A stretch of DNA of 64,000 nt from Acidobacteriota bacterium. GTDB lineage: Bacteria > Acidobacteriota > Terriglobia > Acidiferrales > UBA7541. This document shows positions 52,710-62,451 of this stretch, piece by piece. The stretch is taken from NCBI GenBank assembly GCA_003224055.1, contig QHYE01000063.1:1-64000 (forward strand). The letters are read 5' to 3'. Under the pieces are notes generated by a model that made no database searches, was not told the origin of the DNA, and saw only the letters and a list, made by a program, of their open reading frames with translations. A program made the translations under genes and the position numbers. Every line of letters begins with the position of its first letter. Position 1 is the stretch's first letter.

Positions 52710-54626
52710 TTAGCCGCGCAGGATTTCTCCGACGGCGCGGTGGGCCTGGTCGATGGCCACGTTTGAATAGGCGCTGGCTCCGGCGTCGGAATTGGCGATG
52801 GCAATTCTGCCGAAGGGCTGGCGGCCGAGGACCCAGGGCTTTTCTTCCTCCTTCCAATCGGGATCGAAAAGAGTGTTGGGCGTGAAGGCGTAGCCGTGGG
52901 CCCAGCGGTTTACGGTAATGCCTTCGATGTCTTTTTCGGGGTCGAAGCCAGCGATGCCGAGCATGCGGCTCAACTGATCGCGGATGTTTCTTTCGAATTT
53001 CGAAAATGGAGTCTGCATCAGCTCCGCGCGTCCGGCGCGATTTTGATCGCGCTGGGGGAGGCCGGGCTTGCAGGGAGTGCGGAGCATAAAGAGCACCATG
53101 GGCTCCTCGGGATCGCGGGGGAACTGGTATTGGCAGAGGCTGACGGGAAAATCCAGCGCGTTGTAGGTGTGATAACCGCCTGGCGCGACGATCTGGTGGA
53201 CATTCAGTTTTGCGAATGAGGTCCAGTTGCGGAGCGCCACGTGAGTGTAGACGAGCGGGGCTTTGACGAGATACGAGAGCGCTTCTTTTTGCTTCTCGGG
53301 AAGTTCGGGACAGATGTAAGGAATCATGCCGTTGTAGCAGGCTAGGACGCAATTTTTTGCGACGACCGATTGCAATTTGCCGCCGCGCATGTAATCGATT
53401 TGCACTTCTTTTGGGCCGCCGGAGGCGTTCGAATGACGGACGTGGACAGCAGTACTGTTCAAGCGAAGACGCACCGGAACGGAGTCCACATCGAGCTTGG
53501 AGTAATCCGCTTTTGCGGTGACTACATCTTCCATCGTCGAGCCCGGAAGCGCGCCGGGAATAAGAGAGCGCACCAGCAGGCGCGCGATGGAGGCGTTGCC
53601 ATCGGGGAAATGAAAAATGTAAGGTTCTTCCTCGGGGCCTTCTGGCAGAGCGAGGCCCTGAAAACCCGCGTACGTAAAGGAGCCGTAGTCGTCGCCGGCT
53701 TCGTAGCAGGCGAGCGCAGGGACGGCTTCGATGCCGATGCAAAAGAGATCGTGGGTAAAGGTCTGGAAAAAAGGTAGAGCTTCCGGAAGCAGTTTGCAGT
53801 GGTTCGTCAGGTATTCCGCGTAGCTGATTTTTGTTAATTTCGAGATTTTTTGTTCCGTGGAGAGCCCCGGCAAATAATCCTTTTTCTCCGTGTAGACGCG
53901 GGCGATGTCTTTGCGGACGGCATCGGAAAGCGGGGCTTTTGCGAGAAATTGCGGCCACGGGGTGGTGTTCATTCCGGTGACGAGACGATCCTCGCCAAAC
54001 GTTTCCTTGTCAAAAAACGCGGCGGTGCCCAGTTTCGAATAGAGCTTCTGGTCGTAGGCTTTGGAGAACGCTTCCGTCTTGATGCCGATCTCGCGAAGCA
54101 GGGCTTTGGCGACATCACTGTATTGGCCGGGACTTTCGATGGACTGCGTTCCGCCGTAACTCAACAACAAGCGCCCGCCGGCGCGAAATTCATTGCGCTT
54201 GGCGTGGCCGCCGAAATCGTCGTGGTTCTCCAGGATGAGAATGCGAGCGTTGCTGCCTGTGTTCTTTCGGTAGAAATAGGCGGCCGCGAGGCCGCTGATG
54301 CCGCCGCCGACAACGACGAGGTCGTAGTTCTCGCCGGTGGCGGCAGGATCGCCGAAAGAATCCGGGCTTTCGCCGTCACGCAGACGGTGAGAGAAGGTGA
54401 AAGTGCCATCGTGATTTCCGCGCATGCCCAACTTCGCAGGAGGGTAGTAGTCCGGGGATTTCTCCGGCGCAAATTCATCTAGCACGCTGGCCTGGAGCAA
54501 TGTTTCCGAACCGATCTCGCCGGCGACGAGTGTTCCTCCAACACCGATGGCCACGCCGTTCAGAAAATCGCGCCGGGTGATCTCGCGCCCCATTCCCAAC
54601 TCTTTGTCTTTTATCCCTTGGGTCAT
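52710..54626 (-). CDS. Tat-exported FAD-dependent amine oxidase-like protein
   Basis: A 638-residue flavoprotein. The N-terminus has a twin-arginine motif ([20 protein letters not shown]). Residues about 103-150 form the FAD-binding fold: [20 protein letters not shown] and [19 protein letters not shown]. The rest resembles periplasmic spermidine dehydrogenase-type oxidoreductases, with [11 protein letters not shown] and [16 protein letters not shown] near the end, where FAD is completed. Substrate could be a polyamine but is not determined. Alternate ATGs near MGREI may be the true start. It stands alone. Confidence 0.8.
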   Translation of the reverse strand: MTQGIKDKELGMGREITRRDFLNGVAIGVGGTLVAGEIGSETLLQASVLDEFAPEKSPDYYPPAKLGMRGNHDGTFTFSHRLRDGESPDSFGDPAATGENYDLVVVGGGISGLAAAYFYRKNTGSNARILILENHDDFGGHAKRNEFRAGGRLLLSYGGTQSIESPGQYSDVAKALLREIGIKTEAFSKAYDQKLYSKLGTAAFFDKETFGEDRLVTGMNTTPWPQFLAKAPLSDAVRKDIARVYTEKKDYLPGLSTEQKISKLTKISYAEYLTNHCKLLPEALPFFQTFTHDLFCIGIEAVPALACYEAGDDYGSFTYAGFQGLALPEGPEEEPYIFHFPDGNASIARLLVRSLIPGALPGSTMEDVVTAKADYSKLDVDSVPVRLRLNSTAVHVRHSNASGGPKEVQIDYMRGGKLQSVVAKNCVLACYNGMIPYICPELPEKQKEALSYLVKAPLVYTHVALRNWTSFAKLNVHQIVAPGGYHTYNALDFPVSLCQYQFPRDPEEPMVLFMLRTPCKPGLPQRDQNRAGRAELMQTPFSKFERNIRDQLSRMLGIAGFDPEKDIEGITVNRWAHGYAFTPNTLFDPDWKEEEKPWVLGRQPFGRIAIANSDAGASAYSNVAIDQAHRAVGEILRG

Positions 54627-54750
54627 CTACGGCTCTCTATTGATTGTGCCGCGGCGGCAGATTATAGCCTACCTGAGTTTCTCCTTACAGTTTTTGAGCA
54701 GCCTTAACTTCAGCGCTCTAGAGAATATTGGCTGAAACCGCCGATATGTT

Positions 54751-55452
54751 TTATTTGTAGCTTGCGACGATTTCGCCGTTCTGGATTCGCAGATCGGCAA
54801 TTCCCGAAGGCAGCTTCAACTTTTCGCGGTTTTCCGGTGAGTCCATCAAGCGCTGCACAGCAGACTCGAGCGAAGATTGCGGAATTGGCAGCGAGCCAAT
54901 CTGGCCGCTGACAGGCTCGAACTTCAAGTAGCCGTTTTGCGTGCCGAGGCGTCCTTCGAGCTGCAGGGTCATGTCTTTTCCGTGAACATCGAATACGACG
55001 TAGGCCTTTACTCGATCTTCGATCAATTGGACTTTGACGTCGCGCACGTTCGAACGCATTTGCTCAACTTCTTGAGGTGACGGTGTGGCGGCATTTGGTG
55101 TGCCTTGCGCTCCTCCTGTCGGAGCCGGATTCGGCGTACCGTTGCCTGCGAGATCGAGGTGCGCGGAGAGATAAGAGTTCAATTCCGTTTCGTCCAGGCG
55201 GAGGGTGGCGGCTTGGCCGCTGGCGACGGCTTTTTCGACGGCTTCAAATTTTTCCTCGACGCGCGCGGCGGCCTGCGGACTGGTCTCGACAAGCGGTGGC
55301 GGAACTTTGTGAAGCACCAGGACCAGCGTGATCAGGACGGAGGCGTAAGTAGACCAACGGATGATTCGAAAGATGACCCGCCAGGGACTCGACTTCTTCG
55401 AGTTCGGAGGGGCGAATTGGTTTTGTCCTGCCAGGGGAGCCGAGCTCGGCAT
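54751..55452 (-). CDS. Membrane-anchored protein of unknown function
   Basis: From ATG 55452 (GGAGGGAAG upstream) a 233-residue protein starting MPSSAPLAGQNQFAPPNSKK. One membrane helix (about 35-50, STYASVLITLVLVLHKV) is followed by a periplasmic domain with AVASGQAATLRLDETELNSY, LIEDRVKAYVVFDVHGKDMT and LRIQNGEIVASYK. The LRLDETELNSYL element recurs in similar acidobacterial proteins. No enzyme motif is seen. A longer frame extends upstream but overlaps the divergent EamA gene. Confidence 0.7.
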   Translation of the reverse strand: MPSSAPLAGQNQFAPPNSKKSSPWRVIFRIIRWSTYASVLITLVLVLHKVPPPLVETSPQAAARVEEKFEAVEKAVASGQAATLRLDETELNSYLSAHLDLAGNGTPNPAPTGGAQGTPNAATPSPQEVEQMRSNVRDVKVQLIEDRVKAYVVFDVHGKDMTLQLEGRLGTQNGYLKFEPVSGQIGSLPIPQSSLESAVQRLMDSPENREKLKLPSGIADLRIQNGEIVASYK

Positions 55453-55626
55453 GCTTCCCTCCTCGAGGAATTCTCTAAGCCAACCGTAGCCCTCCGAAGG
55501 ACCAGCGGCAAGAGAACCGCGGCGCGTAAGAGGCCAATTCGGCACCTGCCCTCGTGGCCGTGCCATGGGATACTCTTGCGGTTCTTTGCGCGGCGCAATC
55601 GGTACAGGACGGCACTGGTTTAACGA

Positions 55627-56550
55627 ATGAAGGAAACTCGCGGGGCAAATCTTGCGTGGTGTTCGCTGGCGATGCTGGCAGGGATTTTGTGCATCGCATG
55701 GTCGGCTATTTTTGTGCGATGGACGGACATGCCAGGGCCGGCGTCGGCGTTTTACCGCTTGCTGATCCCGGCGATTGTGTTGGGGCCCACCTGGTTTTTC
55801 GACCGGGACAAGACGCGCATGGACGCCAAGTCGCTGGCCATCATCGCCGTCGGCGGGCTTTTCTTCGCGCTGGACCTGGCGTTCTACAACACTTCGATCC
55901 TTCTGACTTCCGCGGCGAATGCGACGATTCTCGGAAATAACACGCCAATCTTTGTCGGCCTGCTGACCTGGCTGGTCCTGCGGCGGCCTCCGAGCGTGAC
56001 GTATTGGCTGGGGCTGGCGTTGGCGATGGCGGGTTCGCTGGTAATTGTGCGAGGCGACCTGCTGCGCCACGTCAGGCTCGGTTCGGGTGACGCCATGGCG
56101 CTGGCAGCCTCCGTGTGCTTCGGGGTGTACCTGCTGGCGACGGAGCGCGTTCGAAAGACGGCGAGCACTATTGGATTCTTGCGGCTGGCGATTCTTTCGA
56201 GCACGGTGTTTCTGCTGGTGATCAATGTGGCGATGGGCACGTCGCTGACGGTTCCGAGCGGGCGTTCGTGGGCTGCCCTGCTCGGGCTGGGACTGATCTC
56301 GCAGTTGGGAGGCTACCTGGCGTTGACCTATGCGATGGGGCATCTGCCGGCGACGGTTACATCGGTGAGTTTGCTTTCCCAGGTCCCGCTTACCGCGCTG
56401 CTTGCCGCGCTGCTGCTCCACGAGCCGATGACAGGAGCGCAAATCCTTGGCGGAGCGCTGGTGCTGGCGGGAGTGGGGCTGGCCAGCCGGCGGAAGCATC
56501 CGTCGGAAGAAGCAAATGCTACGCTGTGCGAGGCAGGCGAGCACGAATAA
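55627..56550 (+). CDS. EamA-family (DMT) transporter
   Basis: A 307-residue membrane protein with ten predicted helices in two EamA repeats. The first repeat has FVRWTDMPGPASAFYRLLIP and NTSILLTSAANATILGNNTP, the second has LISQLGGYLALTYAMGHLPA, SLLSQVPLTALLAALLLHEP and GGALVLAGVGLASRR. EamA proteins export metabolites such as amino acids or nucleosides. The substrate is unknown. It is divergent from the preceding gene. Confidence 0.9.
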   Translation: MKETRGANLAWCSLAMLAGILCIAWSAIFVRWTDMPGPASAFYRLLIPAIVLGPTWFFDRDKTRMDAKSLAIIAVGGLFFALDLAFYNTSILLTSAANATILGNNTPIFVGLLTWLVLRRPPSVTYWLGLALAMAGSLVIVRGDLLRHVRLGSGDAMALAASVCFGVYLLATERVRKTASTIGFLRLAILSSTVFLLVINVAMGTSLTVPSGRSWAALLGLGLISQLGGYLALTYAMGHLPATVTSVSLLSQVPLTALLAALLLHEPMTGAQILGGALVLAGVGLASRRKHPSEEANATLCEAGEHE

Positions 56551-56663
56551 ACTCGAAACAAATCCCTGGAAGAACCGTTTATACTCTATGGCGTTGCGCG
56601 ACATAGTGCGATGTGCGCCTTCTTGAGAGACGGAACGCCTAGGAGTTTGGAGGAGGCAAGTTT

Positions 56664-57269
56664 ATGAGAAAGATTTTTGCAGTTGCGCTCACCGGCCTGG
56701 TGATTGCGGCGCTGACGATCCGCGTGAGCCACATCCAGACGGCAGGAGGGAGTGTTGCGGGGCCACAATTCACGGCGGATGGAAAGCTGGTTCGGCCGGA
56801 GGGCTACCGGCGGTGGGTGTTTGTGTCGTCCGGGCTGGGGATGAGCTACTCCCAAAAGGCCAGCGACGATATGCAGATGTTTACGAATGTTTTTGTGAAT
56901 CCGGCGTCGTACGATTATTTTCTGGCGCATGGGACCTGGCCGGATAAGACGATTTTTGTTCTGGAGCTGTATGGGTCGACCTCGCAGGGCTCGATCAATA
57001 AGCATGGCAACTACCAGACGGGATTCATGGGACTGGACGTGGAAGTGAAAGATGAAAAGCGGTTTGCGGACAAGTGGGCATACTACGGATTCAATTCGAA
57101 TGAAAAAACTGCAAGTCCGAATACGCCGGGCAAGAATGATTGCTGGCAGTGCCACGACCAGAATGCCGCAGTGGAGCATTCCTTCGTGCAGTTTTATCCC
57201 GAGCTGCTGAAAGTGGCGAGAGAAAAAGGGACCATCAAGCCTACCGTTCACCTGGAAGACAAAAAATAG
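56664..57269 (+). CDS. Cytochrome P460-family protein
   Basis: A 201-residue periplasmic protein with a signal-like N-terminus (MRKIFAVALTGLVIAALTIR). P460 features are YRRWVFVSSGLGMSY, MFTNVFVNPASYDYF and the haem-binding CWQCHDQNAAVEHSFVQFYP near the end. In P460 proteins the haem is cross-linked to a Lys in addition to CxxCH and they oxidise hydroxylamine or bind NO; an actual activity here is not proven. AGGAGG lies before the start. It stands in its own unit. Confidence 0.88.
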   Translation: MRKIFAVALTGLVIAALTIRVSHIQTAGGSVAGPQFTADGKLVRPEGYRRWVFVSSGLGMSYSQKASDDMQMFTNVFVNPASYDYFLAHGTWPDKTIFVLELYGSTSQGSINKHGNYQTGFMGLDVEVKDEKRFADKWAYYGFNSNEKTASPNTPGKNDCWQCHDQNAAVEHSFVQFYPELLKVAREKGTIKPTVHLEDKK

Positions 57270-57326
57270 CCTGGAGGGATTCTCTGCGGCGCTGGCCGAT
57301 GTATGATGCGGCGCGGAGAATCCTGA

Positions 57327-58103
57327 ATGACGGGCACGTTACGCGGTCAAACGGCGGTGATTACCGGCGCGGGCAGCGCGGAGGGAATCGGTTTCGCGAT
57401 TGCGCGAAGACTGCATGCCGCGGGTGTGCGTGTGGTGATTGCTTCGACGACGGAGCGAATTCATCTTCGCGCGCGCGAACTGGACGCGAGCGGCGAGGCG
57501 GTCCTGTCCTTTATCGCCGACCTCACCGTAGAAACCGAGGTACAGCGGTTCGTCGATTCCGTGCTTTCACGCGCGGGGCGGATCCACATCCTGGTGAACA
57601 ATGCGGGAATGGCGCAGACCGGACGGAGCACGGAGAGCAAGCCGCTGATCCAGACTTCGTTCGCGGAATGGCAGAACCAGATCTCGATTACGCTGCACAC
57701 GGCGTTTCGAATGACGCGCGCGGTCTTGCCGGGGATGACGGAGCAAAAGTATGGCCGAATTGTGAATGTGACTTCCGTGAAGGGGCCGCTGGTGAGCAAC
57801 GTGGGCTCGGCGGCCTATGGCGCGGCGAAGGCGGCCATGGATGGAATGATGCGGGCCGTGGCGATTGAGACGGCGCGCGATGGGATTACGATCAATGGCG
57901 TGGCTCCCGGGTGGATTGCGACGGGTTCTTCAACGGAGTCCGAAAAGATTGCCGCGTTGCACACGCCGCTGGGGCGCGCGGGCACCCCGGATGAAGTTGC
58001 GGCGGCGGTTTGCTTCTTGGCTTCGCCGAAAGCTTCGTATATCACGGGGCAAGTGTTCGTGGTGGATGGCGGGAATATCCTGCAGGAAAATAAGGGCTCC
58101 TGA
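57327..58103 (+). CDS. SDR-family oxidoreductase
   Basis: A 258-residue short-chain dehydrogenase with the full set of motifs: [10 protein letters not shown] for cofactor, NNAG, NVTSV with the catalytic Ser, and [10 protein letters not shown] (YxxxK). The C-terminal [20 protein letters not shown] and FVVDGGNI are usual in FabG-like enzymes. It reduces or oxidises a carbonyl/hydroxyl of unknown substrate with NAD(P). It lies 57 bp after the P460 gene. Confidence 0.9.
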   Translation: MTGTLRGQTAVITGAGSAEGIGFAIARRLHAAGVRVVIASTTERIHLRARELDASGEAVLSFIADLTVETEVQRFVDSVLSRAGRIHILVNNAGMAQTGRSTESKPLIQTSFAEWQNQISITLHTAFRMTRAVLPGMTEQKYGRIVNVTSVKGPLVSNVGSAAYGAAKAAMDGMMRAVAIETARDGITINGVAPGWIATGSSTESEKIAALHTPLGRAGTPDEVAAAVCFLASPKASYITGQVFVVDGGNILQENKGS

Positions 58104-58201
58104 AACGGCTGCTCACTCCTTGCCGGAATCCAGACGCTGGGCCAAACTCATAAGTCATTCACCAATTCTGCAATTTTCATTCGCCGCCGAGGAGGCCCCG
58201 C

Positions 58202-60388
58202 ATGCGCCGTTTCATTTTCGTTGTATTGCTGATTTTGGTGCCTCTTCGACTGGGAGCGCAGCAGAATCCCATGCCGCGGCCACGGCCGAAGATCGGAGTG
58301 GCATTGGAAGGCGGCGGAGCGATGGGGCTGGCGCACATCGGCGTGTTGAAATGGTTTGAAGAAAACCACATCCCGGTGGACTACATTGCCGGGACGAGCA
58401 TGGGCGGATTAGTGGCCGGACTCTACGCCACCGGGATGAGCCCGGAAGAGATGAGAGTACTCATCGACGGCTTGGACTGGCGCAAGATTCTCAGCGACCG
58501 CACGCCTTATGAAGATCTTTCGTTTCGCAGGAAGGAGGATCAGCGGGCGTATCCAAACTCGCTCATTTTTGGGTTGCGCCATGGGTTGTCGGCTCCGCCG
58601 GGACTCATCCCCGGACACCAGATCGGGCTGTTGATCGATCGCGTGACCCTGCCGTATGGCGATGTGACGTCGTTCGATGCGCTGGCGGTGCCGTTTCGCT
58701 GCGTGGCGACGGATTTGGTCAGCCGGAAGTCGCATGTGTTCAAAGACGGATCGCTGGCAGGAGCGATGCGCGCGACGATGTCCATCCCGGGCGCCTTCTC
58801 GCCCGTTCATGAGGGACAAGCCGTTTACGTGGACGGCGGATTGTTGAACAACTTGCCGACGGATGTGGTTCGGCAGATGGGTGCGGAAATCGTGATTGCG
58901 GTCCATCTGGAAACGGCGCCCGTTGAAGGCAAGGATATTCAATCCATTTTCCCCGTCCTGGAACAATCCGTGCGCGTGGTCCTGGAAACCAATGAACTGC
59001 GGGGCATGGAGCAGGCGGATGCCGTTGTTTCGGTGCATCTGGCGGAGTTCTCTACAATCGATTACACGAAGAGCGAACTGATTATGCAGCGCGGGCATGA
59101 AGCGGCGAATGAACGCGCGCGATTGCTTGAGGCGTTCGCCCTGGACAATGCGGGATGGGAAGAACACATGCGAGCGCGCGAGGCACGAAAGCGGCGCGAA
59201 GCCCCGGTGCCGAAGTTCATCCAAGTGGAGGGAACCAATGCGTATGGAGCGGTGGACGTTGCGCGTTACTTGAAATCATTCGAAGGCAAGCCGCTTGATC
59301 CGCAGAAACTCGATGAAGTGCTGACGCGGCTCACGGGAGTGGGCCGCTACGATTCGGCGGGCTATCGTTTGACGCGGCAAAACGGACAGACGGGGTTGCT
59401 TGTCCAAGTGGTGGAAAAAAGCTATGCGCCACCAATGGTGCAAACAGGATTCGAAGTGGACGGCTCGCAAAGTGGCAACGTGGATTTTACGATGGCGACG
59501 CGCTTCACGTTCATGGACGTGGCGGGATTCCGTTCGGAATGGCGCACGGACCTGCTGATCGGAAATACCTACGGGCTTCAGACGGAACTCTACCGGCCGT
59601 TTCGTGCGGAAAGCCCATGGTTTTTTTCGCCGCACGCGGATGCGAGCTATTCGGCGTTTCCGATTTACAAAAAGAATGATCCGTTGGCGGATTACCGCAT
59701 TTATCGCATCAATATCGGCGGGGATGTGGGATACAGCTTCGGGCGCTTCAGTGAATTGCGGGTCGGCTACGAAGTTGGCTCGCTGAATACCAAGCTGCGG
59801 CTGGGAACACCGGTAATCCCTTCGGTGCAGGGGCGCGTGGGACAGACACGGCTGCGCTACCTCCTGGATCACACCGACGATCCCGTGATTCCTCGCCGGG
59901 GATTCAAGGCGGAATCGAATTTCCGCTGGTTTGACGCGAGCCCCGGAGCGAGCGGCAGCTTTCCTTCGATGGATTTGAAGCTGGGATATTTTCAGCCCAT
60001 TGCGCGGCCGGCCTCAATCTTTGTGGAAGGAGAAGGCGGCACCACATTTGGCACGACCAGCACGGGCGTTCCGCAATTCTTTCTGGGCGGACCGGTACGG
60101 CTGGGCGCGTACGGCCAGAATGAGTTTCAGGGCAACCAGTATTATTTGTTCCGCACGGGGTACCTGCACGACTTGCTGACACTGCCGCCGTTTGTGGGCA
60201 AGAAGGTTTACGTCATCGGGGCGTACGAGTTCGGCAAAATGTACGGCGCGACAAGCACGAGCAAATTTCCGAATGATGTCGCCGCCGGATTTCTGGCAGA
60301 AACGGCGCTTGGGCCATTTTTTGTGGGCGGCAGCGTAGGCGATTCCGGGCACCGGAAGTGGTTTTTCCAACTGGGGCGTGTGTTTTAA
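58202..60388 (+). CDS. PlpD-like patatin phospholipase with own beta-barrel
   Basis: A 728-residue protein with signal peptide (MRRFIFVVLLILVPLRLGAQ). Residues 28-310 are a patatin: GGGAMGLAHIGVLKW (oxyanion loop), GTSMGG with nucleophile Ser66, and YVDGGLLNNLPTDVV with Asp about 211. Residues about 335-410 look like a POTRA unit (FIQVEGTNAYGAVDVARYLK), and the last 310 residues form a barrel of the BamA/TamA/ShlB type ending in FFQLGRVF. This is the PlpD, type Vd autotransporter layout, where the lipase domain crosses or stays at the outer membrane. Lipid substrate unknown. Confidence 0.87.
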   Translation: MRRFIFVVLLILVPLRLGAQQNPMPRPRPKIGVALEGGGAMGLAHIGVLKWFEENHIPVDYIAGTSMGGLVAGLYATGMSPEEMRVLIDGLDWRKILSDRTPYEDLSFRRKEDQRAYPNSLIFGLRHGLSAPPGLIPGHQIGLLIDRVTLPYGDVTSFDALAVPFRCVATDLVSRKSHVFKDGSLAGAMRATMSIPGAFSPVHEGQAVYVDGGLLNNLPTDVVRQMGAEIVIAVHLETAPVEGKDIQSIFPVLEQSVRVVLETNELRGMEQADAVVSVHLAEFSTIDYTKSELIMQRGHEAANERARLLEAFALDNAGWEEHMRAREARKRREAPVPKFIQVEGTNAYGAVDVARYLKSFEGKPLDPQKLDEVLTRLTGVGRYDSAGYRLTRQNGQTGLLVQVVEKSYAPPMVQTGFEVDGSQSGNVDFTMATRFTFMDVAGFRSEWRTDLLIGNTYGLQTELYRPFRAESPWFFSPHADASYSAFPIYKKNDPLADYRIYRINIGGDVGYSFGRFSELRVGYEVGSLNTKLRLGTPVIPSVQGRVGQTRLRYLLDHTDDPVIPRRGFKAESNFRWFDASPGASGSFPSMDLKLGYFQPIARPASIFVEGEGGTTFGTTSTGVPQFFLGGPVRLGAYGQNEFQGNQYYLFRTGYLHDLLTLPPFVGKKVYVIGAYEFGKMYGATSTSKFPNDVAAGFLAETALGPFFVGGSVGDSGHRKWFFQLGRVF

Positions 60389-60412
60389 CAGCTTGCTGAT
60401 AAGTCCGTTTAC

Positions 60413-60501
60413 TGTCATCCCGAGCGAAGCGAGGGATCTGCTTTTTGCGAAACATTCGAGAAAAATGGATTCTTCATTCCCTGCGGCCTGCCGGAATGAC
60501 A
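60413..60501. repeat. Intergenic repeat element with terminal inverted repeats
   Basis: The stretch starts TGTCATCCCGAGCGAAGCGA and ends CCGGAATGACA, so its ends are imperfect inverted repeats. Such TGTCATCCC...GGAATGACA units are widespread small intergenic elements in bacterial genomes. No gene is present in the gap. Confidence 0.65.
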
Positions 60502-60513
60502 CAAATGGGAATT

Positions 60514-60753
60514 TTACCTGCCCTGCGTAAGCTTGGAGGAAATCCTTGATCGAACTTCTTCCCAACGAACGGTCTTCGCTCCACCCGAGTCCAGATCGTC
60601 GATGCGGCGGGCAATCTCCTGATTCCAAGCTGCTTCGGCAGCTTCATCGACCGCGGCGTCGAGACTTTCGATGAGCGAGCCGGCCAGTTCGGCGCGTTCT
60701 TCCTCGGAGAGTGAGAGAGCTTTCTGAAGCAGCTCGGAAGCTTGTTGCGTCAT
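60514..60753 (-). CDS. Putative addiction-module antitoxin (TIGR02574-like)
   Basis: A 79-residue protein from ATG 60753 reading MTQQASELLQKALSLSEEER, AELAGSLIESLDAAVDEAAE and AAWNQEIARRIDDLDSGGAK, followed by TVRWEEVRSRI. This matches the addiction module component family, usually paired with a downstream RelE/ParE-type toxin. Here the next gene downstream is the convergent patatin and no toxin gene is visible, so it appears orphaned. Confidence 0.78.
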   Translation of the reverse strand: MTQQASELLQKALSLSEEERAELAGSLIESLDAAVDEAAEAAWNQEIARRIDDLDSGGAKTVRWEEVRSRISSKLTQGR

Positions 60754-60889
60754 GAGATCATTATACCTCTGAGACCGGCGATTGGAGCGGTGTTGCGATG
60801 ATGTTCTAGTTTGATGCGGTGCGAAGAGTGAGGAATGCCGCGGCAACCGTTCACTGTCAATCGTCCTCTGACTTGAGGTAACTGGAGGG

Positions 60890-61996
60890 CTACTTCGCAA
60901 TCAGTTCTAAAGACAGGTTGGCAACCCTTACGTCCACATCCACTTCCACTTTTCTCGTTAGCCAGTTCGATGCGGCATCAGAATCTACTGTCACAAAAAC
61001 CCAGTACTTACCTGGCAAAACTTGTGGAAAATCAAAGGTGCCACTCGGCGCGACGTCCTGTGTGTATGCCAATAGAAAAGATAACGGGTCAGCGCTCCAC
61101 AGCGCGACCTTACACTCGGCAGGCAATGCCGATTTGTTGGACGTACGGACAGTTCCGCTGACCGAGAATGTGGGCTGAGGCGGCACGTTAAAAACTAATT
61201 CGGAATTGGCCTGATCACTTTTGACCTCTATTGCAGTTGCCTCCGACGACTTGGCAACCCCAGGGAAGAATACGAAGGATGTCGGCGAGTCTTCGATACG
61301 ATTGATGAACATCAGATGATATTTGCCCGGAATCACGCCGGTAGCGCAAAACGAGCCGTCTCGAGCAGGTTCGGCTTCGTCAGACGGAATAGGAGACTTG
61401 TTTCCGACTCGGAGAAGGAAAACCTGACTATCGGCAAAATCAAGACCCGCTCGAACTGCACGACCGCAAACCTTTCCTGCGGCGATGGGTCTGTTCCTCA
61501 CAATACTCTTGGAAGCGATTGGCTCTCTACGCAAATAAGAAAGATTCGCCTGGCTCTCCTCTAGCCGTGCGGTTCCACTGCAAATCCCCGTCGAGAGTCG
61601 GCCCGATTCGTCTGCGTAGGCGTAAACGAGATATTGCTCGCCGACCTCAAAGTGGAAACCACAGTCACCGCCGCCTAGACCGGTTGTAATCAGAATGCTT
61701 TTCGGCTGCGTGCCCCGGTACGAGCGCGAGACTTCAAATAAGACTTGCATGACAGGTGGGTCTTGTTCGGCATCAGCTGGTATAAGATCTCCGAGCTTTG
61801 CTTCCAGCAGTGGCCACTTCAACTCAATACGTTCAGCACTCCCTTCGAATATTGCTGCGCTTCTGTCGGCAGTCCATTGTGCCAAGGCTTGAGCAGTCTT
61901 GATGTCCGGCGGGGGTGGGACGCACGAACATCCGAAAGCAGGTGCGGAACTGAATGTAAGAGCGAAAATGGCTGACACCAGAAGATGGAAGTGCAC
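60890..61996 (-). CDS. Exported NTR/TIMP-like protein with carboxypeptidase-regulatory domains
   Basis: I take the GTG at 61996 as start because GGAGG lies just upstream and the product then begins with a signal peptide (VHFHLLVSAIFALTFSSAPA), giving 368 residues. The mature part opens with CSCVPPPP and has AIFEGSAERIE, VSRSYRGTQP and GDCGFHFEVGEQYLVYA, like the netrin-like fold of tissue inhibitors of metalloproteinases. Two carboxypeptidase regulatory-like sandwiches follow (SFCATGVIPGKYHLMFI; TFDFPQVLPGKYWVFVTV). Function in bacteria is unknown. Confidence 0.7.
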   Translation of the reverse strand: MHFHLLVSAIFALTFSSAPAFGCSCVPPPPDIKTAQALAQWTADRSAAIFEGSAERIELKWPLLEAKLGDLIPADAEQDPPVMQVLFEVSRSYRGTQPKSILITTGLGGGDCGFHFEVGEQYLVYAYADESGRLSTGICSGTARLEESQANLSYLRREPIASKSIVRNRPIAAGKVCGRAVRAGLDFADSQVFLLRVGNKSPIPSDEAEPARDGSFCATGVIPGKYHLMFINRIEDSPTSFVFFPGVAKSSEATAIEVKSDQANSELVFNVPPQPTFSVSGTVRTSNKSALPAECKVALWSADPLSFLLAYTQDVAPSGTFDFPQVLPGKYWVFVTVDSDAASNWLTRKVEVDVDVRVANLSLELIAK

Positions 61997-62179
61997 GAGT
62001 CCTCCGCAGACTTTGAGTTTACCGAGGAATAGGTCGGGATGCAGAAGCAAGACAACTACGGTTGTTAAGGCACTAACAGGGATTCCATTTGGCTGTTTCA
62101 TCAGCCATCGACGCACGTTTTAGCGCCTGGAAGTCGCATTACCAAAAAATTGGGCCCGCTACCAACTTCCGAAAAAACC

Positions 62180-62208
62180 TTGACTTTCGCTTTTTGTTCG
62201 CCTATAGT
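62180..62208 (+). promoter_or_regulatory. Promoter upstream of the Y-family polymerase locus
   Basis: TTGACT, a 17-base spacer and TATAGT, close to consensus. The spacer contains TTTTTGTTCGCC, with one GTTC half-site that could belong to a LexA box, but the paired half (GAAC) is not found at the usual distance, so SOS control is not claimed. Confidence 0.6.
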
Positions 62209-62271
62209 GCGGGGCGGTAGAGGAAACGGGAAACGGCCCCACAGCCTGCAAAACAGGACGCGGGGTAAAGC

Positions 62272-62317
62272 GGCAACCGGCTCCATTGCCTTCCAAGGCT
62301 CTCACGAGCCGGTTGCC
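62272..62317 (+). other. Stem-loop in the leader of the polymerase locus
   Basis: GGCAACCGGCTC (62272-62283) pairs perfectly with GAGCCGGTTGCC (62306-62317) around a 22-base loop. It lies in a leader of about 240 bases after the promoter, with a further possible stem CAGCCTGCAAAACAGG just before it. It may be a structured regulatory RNA; no known class fits what I see. Confidence 0.6.
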
Positions 62318-62451
62318 GTCCGTTGAAAATTCCGAGCCGTAAGCGGGGTGAGGGGTCGGCTGCAAGACGATCCCTCGACTCCGAGCCGATGAGAGCCATC
62401 GGCCTTCCCTCGGAAAACCGTATACATCCCGCTTCCCTTTCAGGAGCCGCC

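Noticed and set aside
55453-56604. Upstream extension of the membrane-anchored protein at 54751-55452
   Set aside because: It is antisense to the EamA transporter and rich in Arg, Gln and Pro as expected of a shadow frame.
61997-62116. Longer N-terminus of the NTR-domain protein
   Set aside because: A signal peptide with a good ribosome site begins at GTG 61996, whereas the extension would bury it inside the protein.
62180-62208. LexA (SOS) box in front of the Y-family polymerase
   Set aside because: Only one GTTC half-site is visible and no paired GAAC at the usual spacing.
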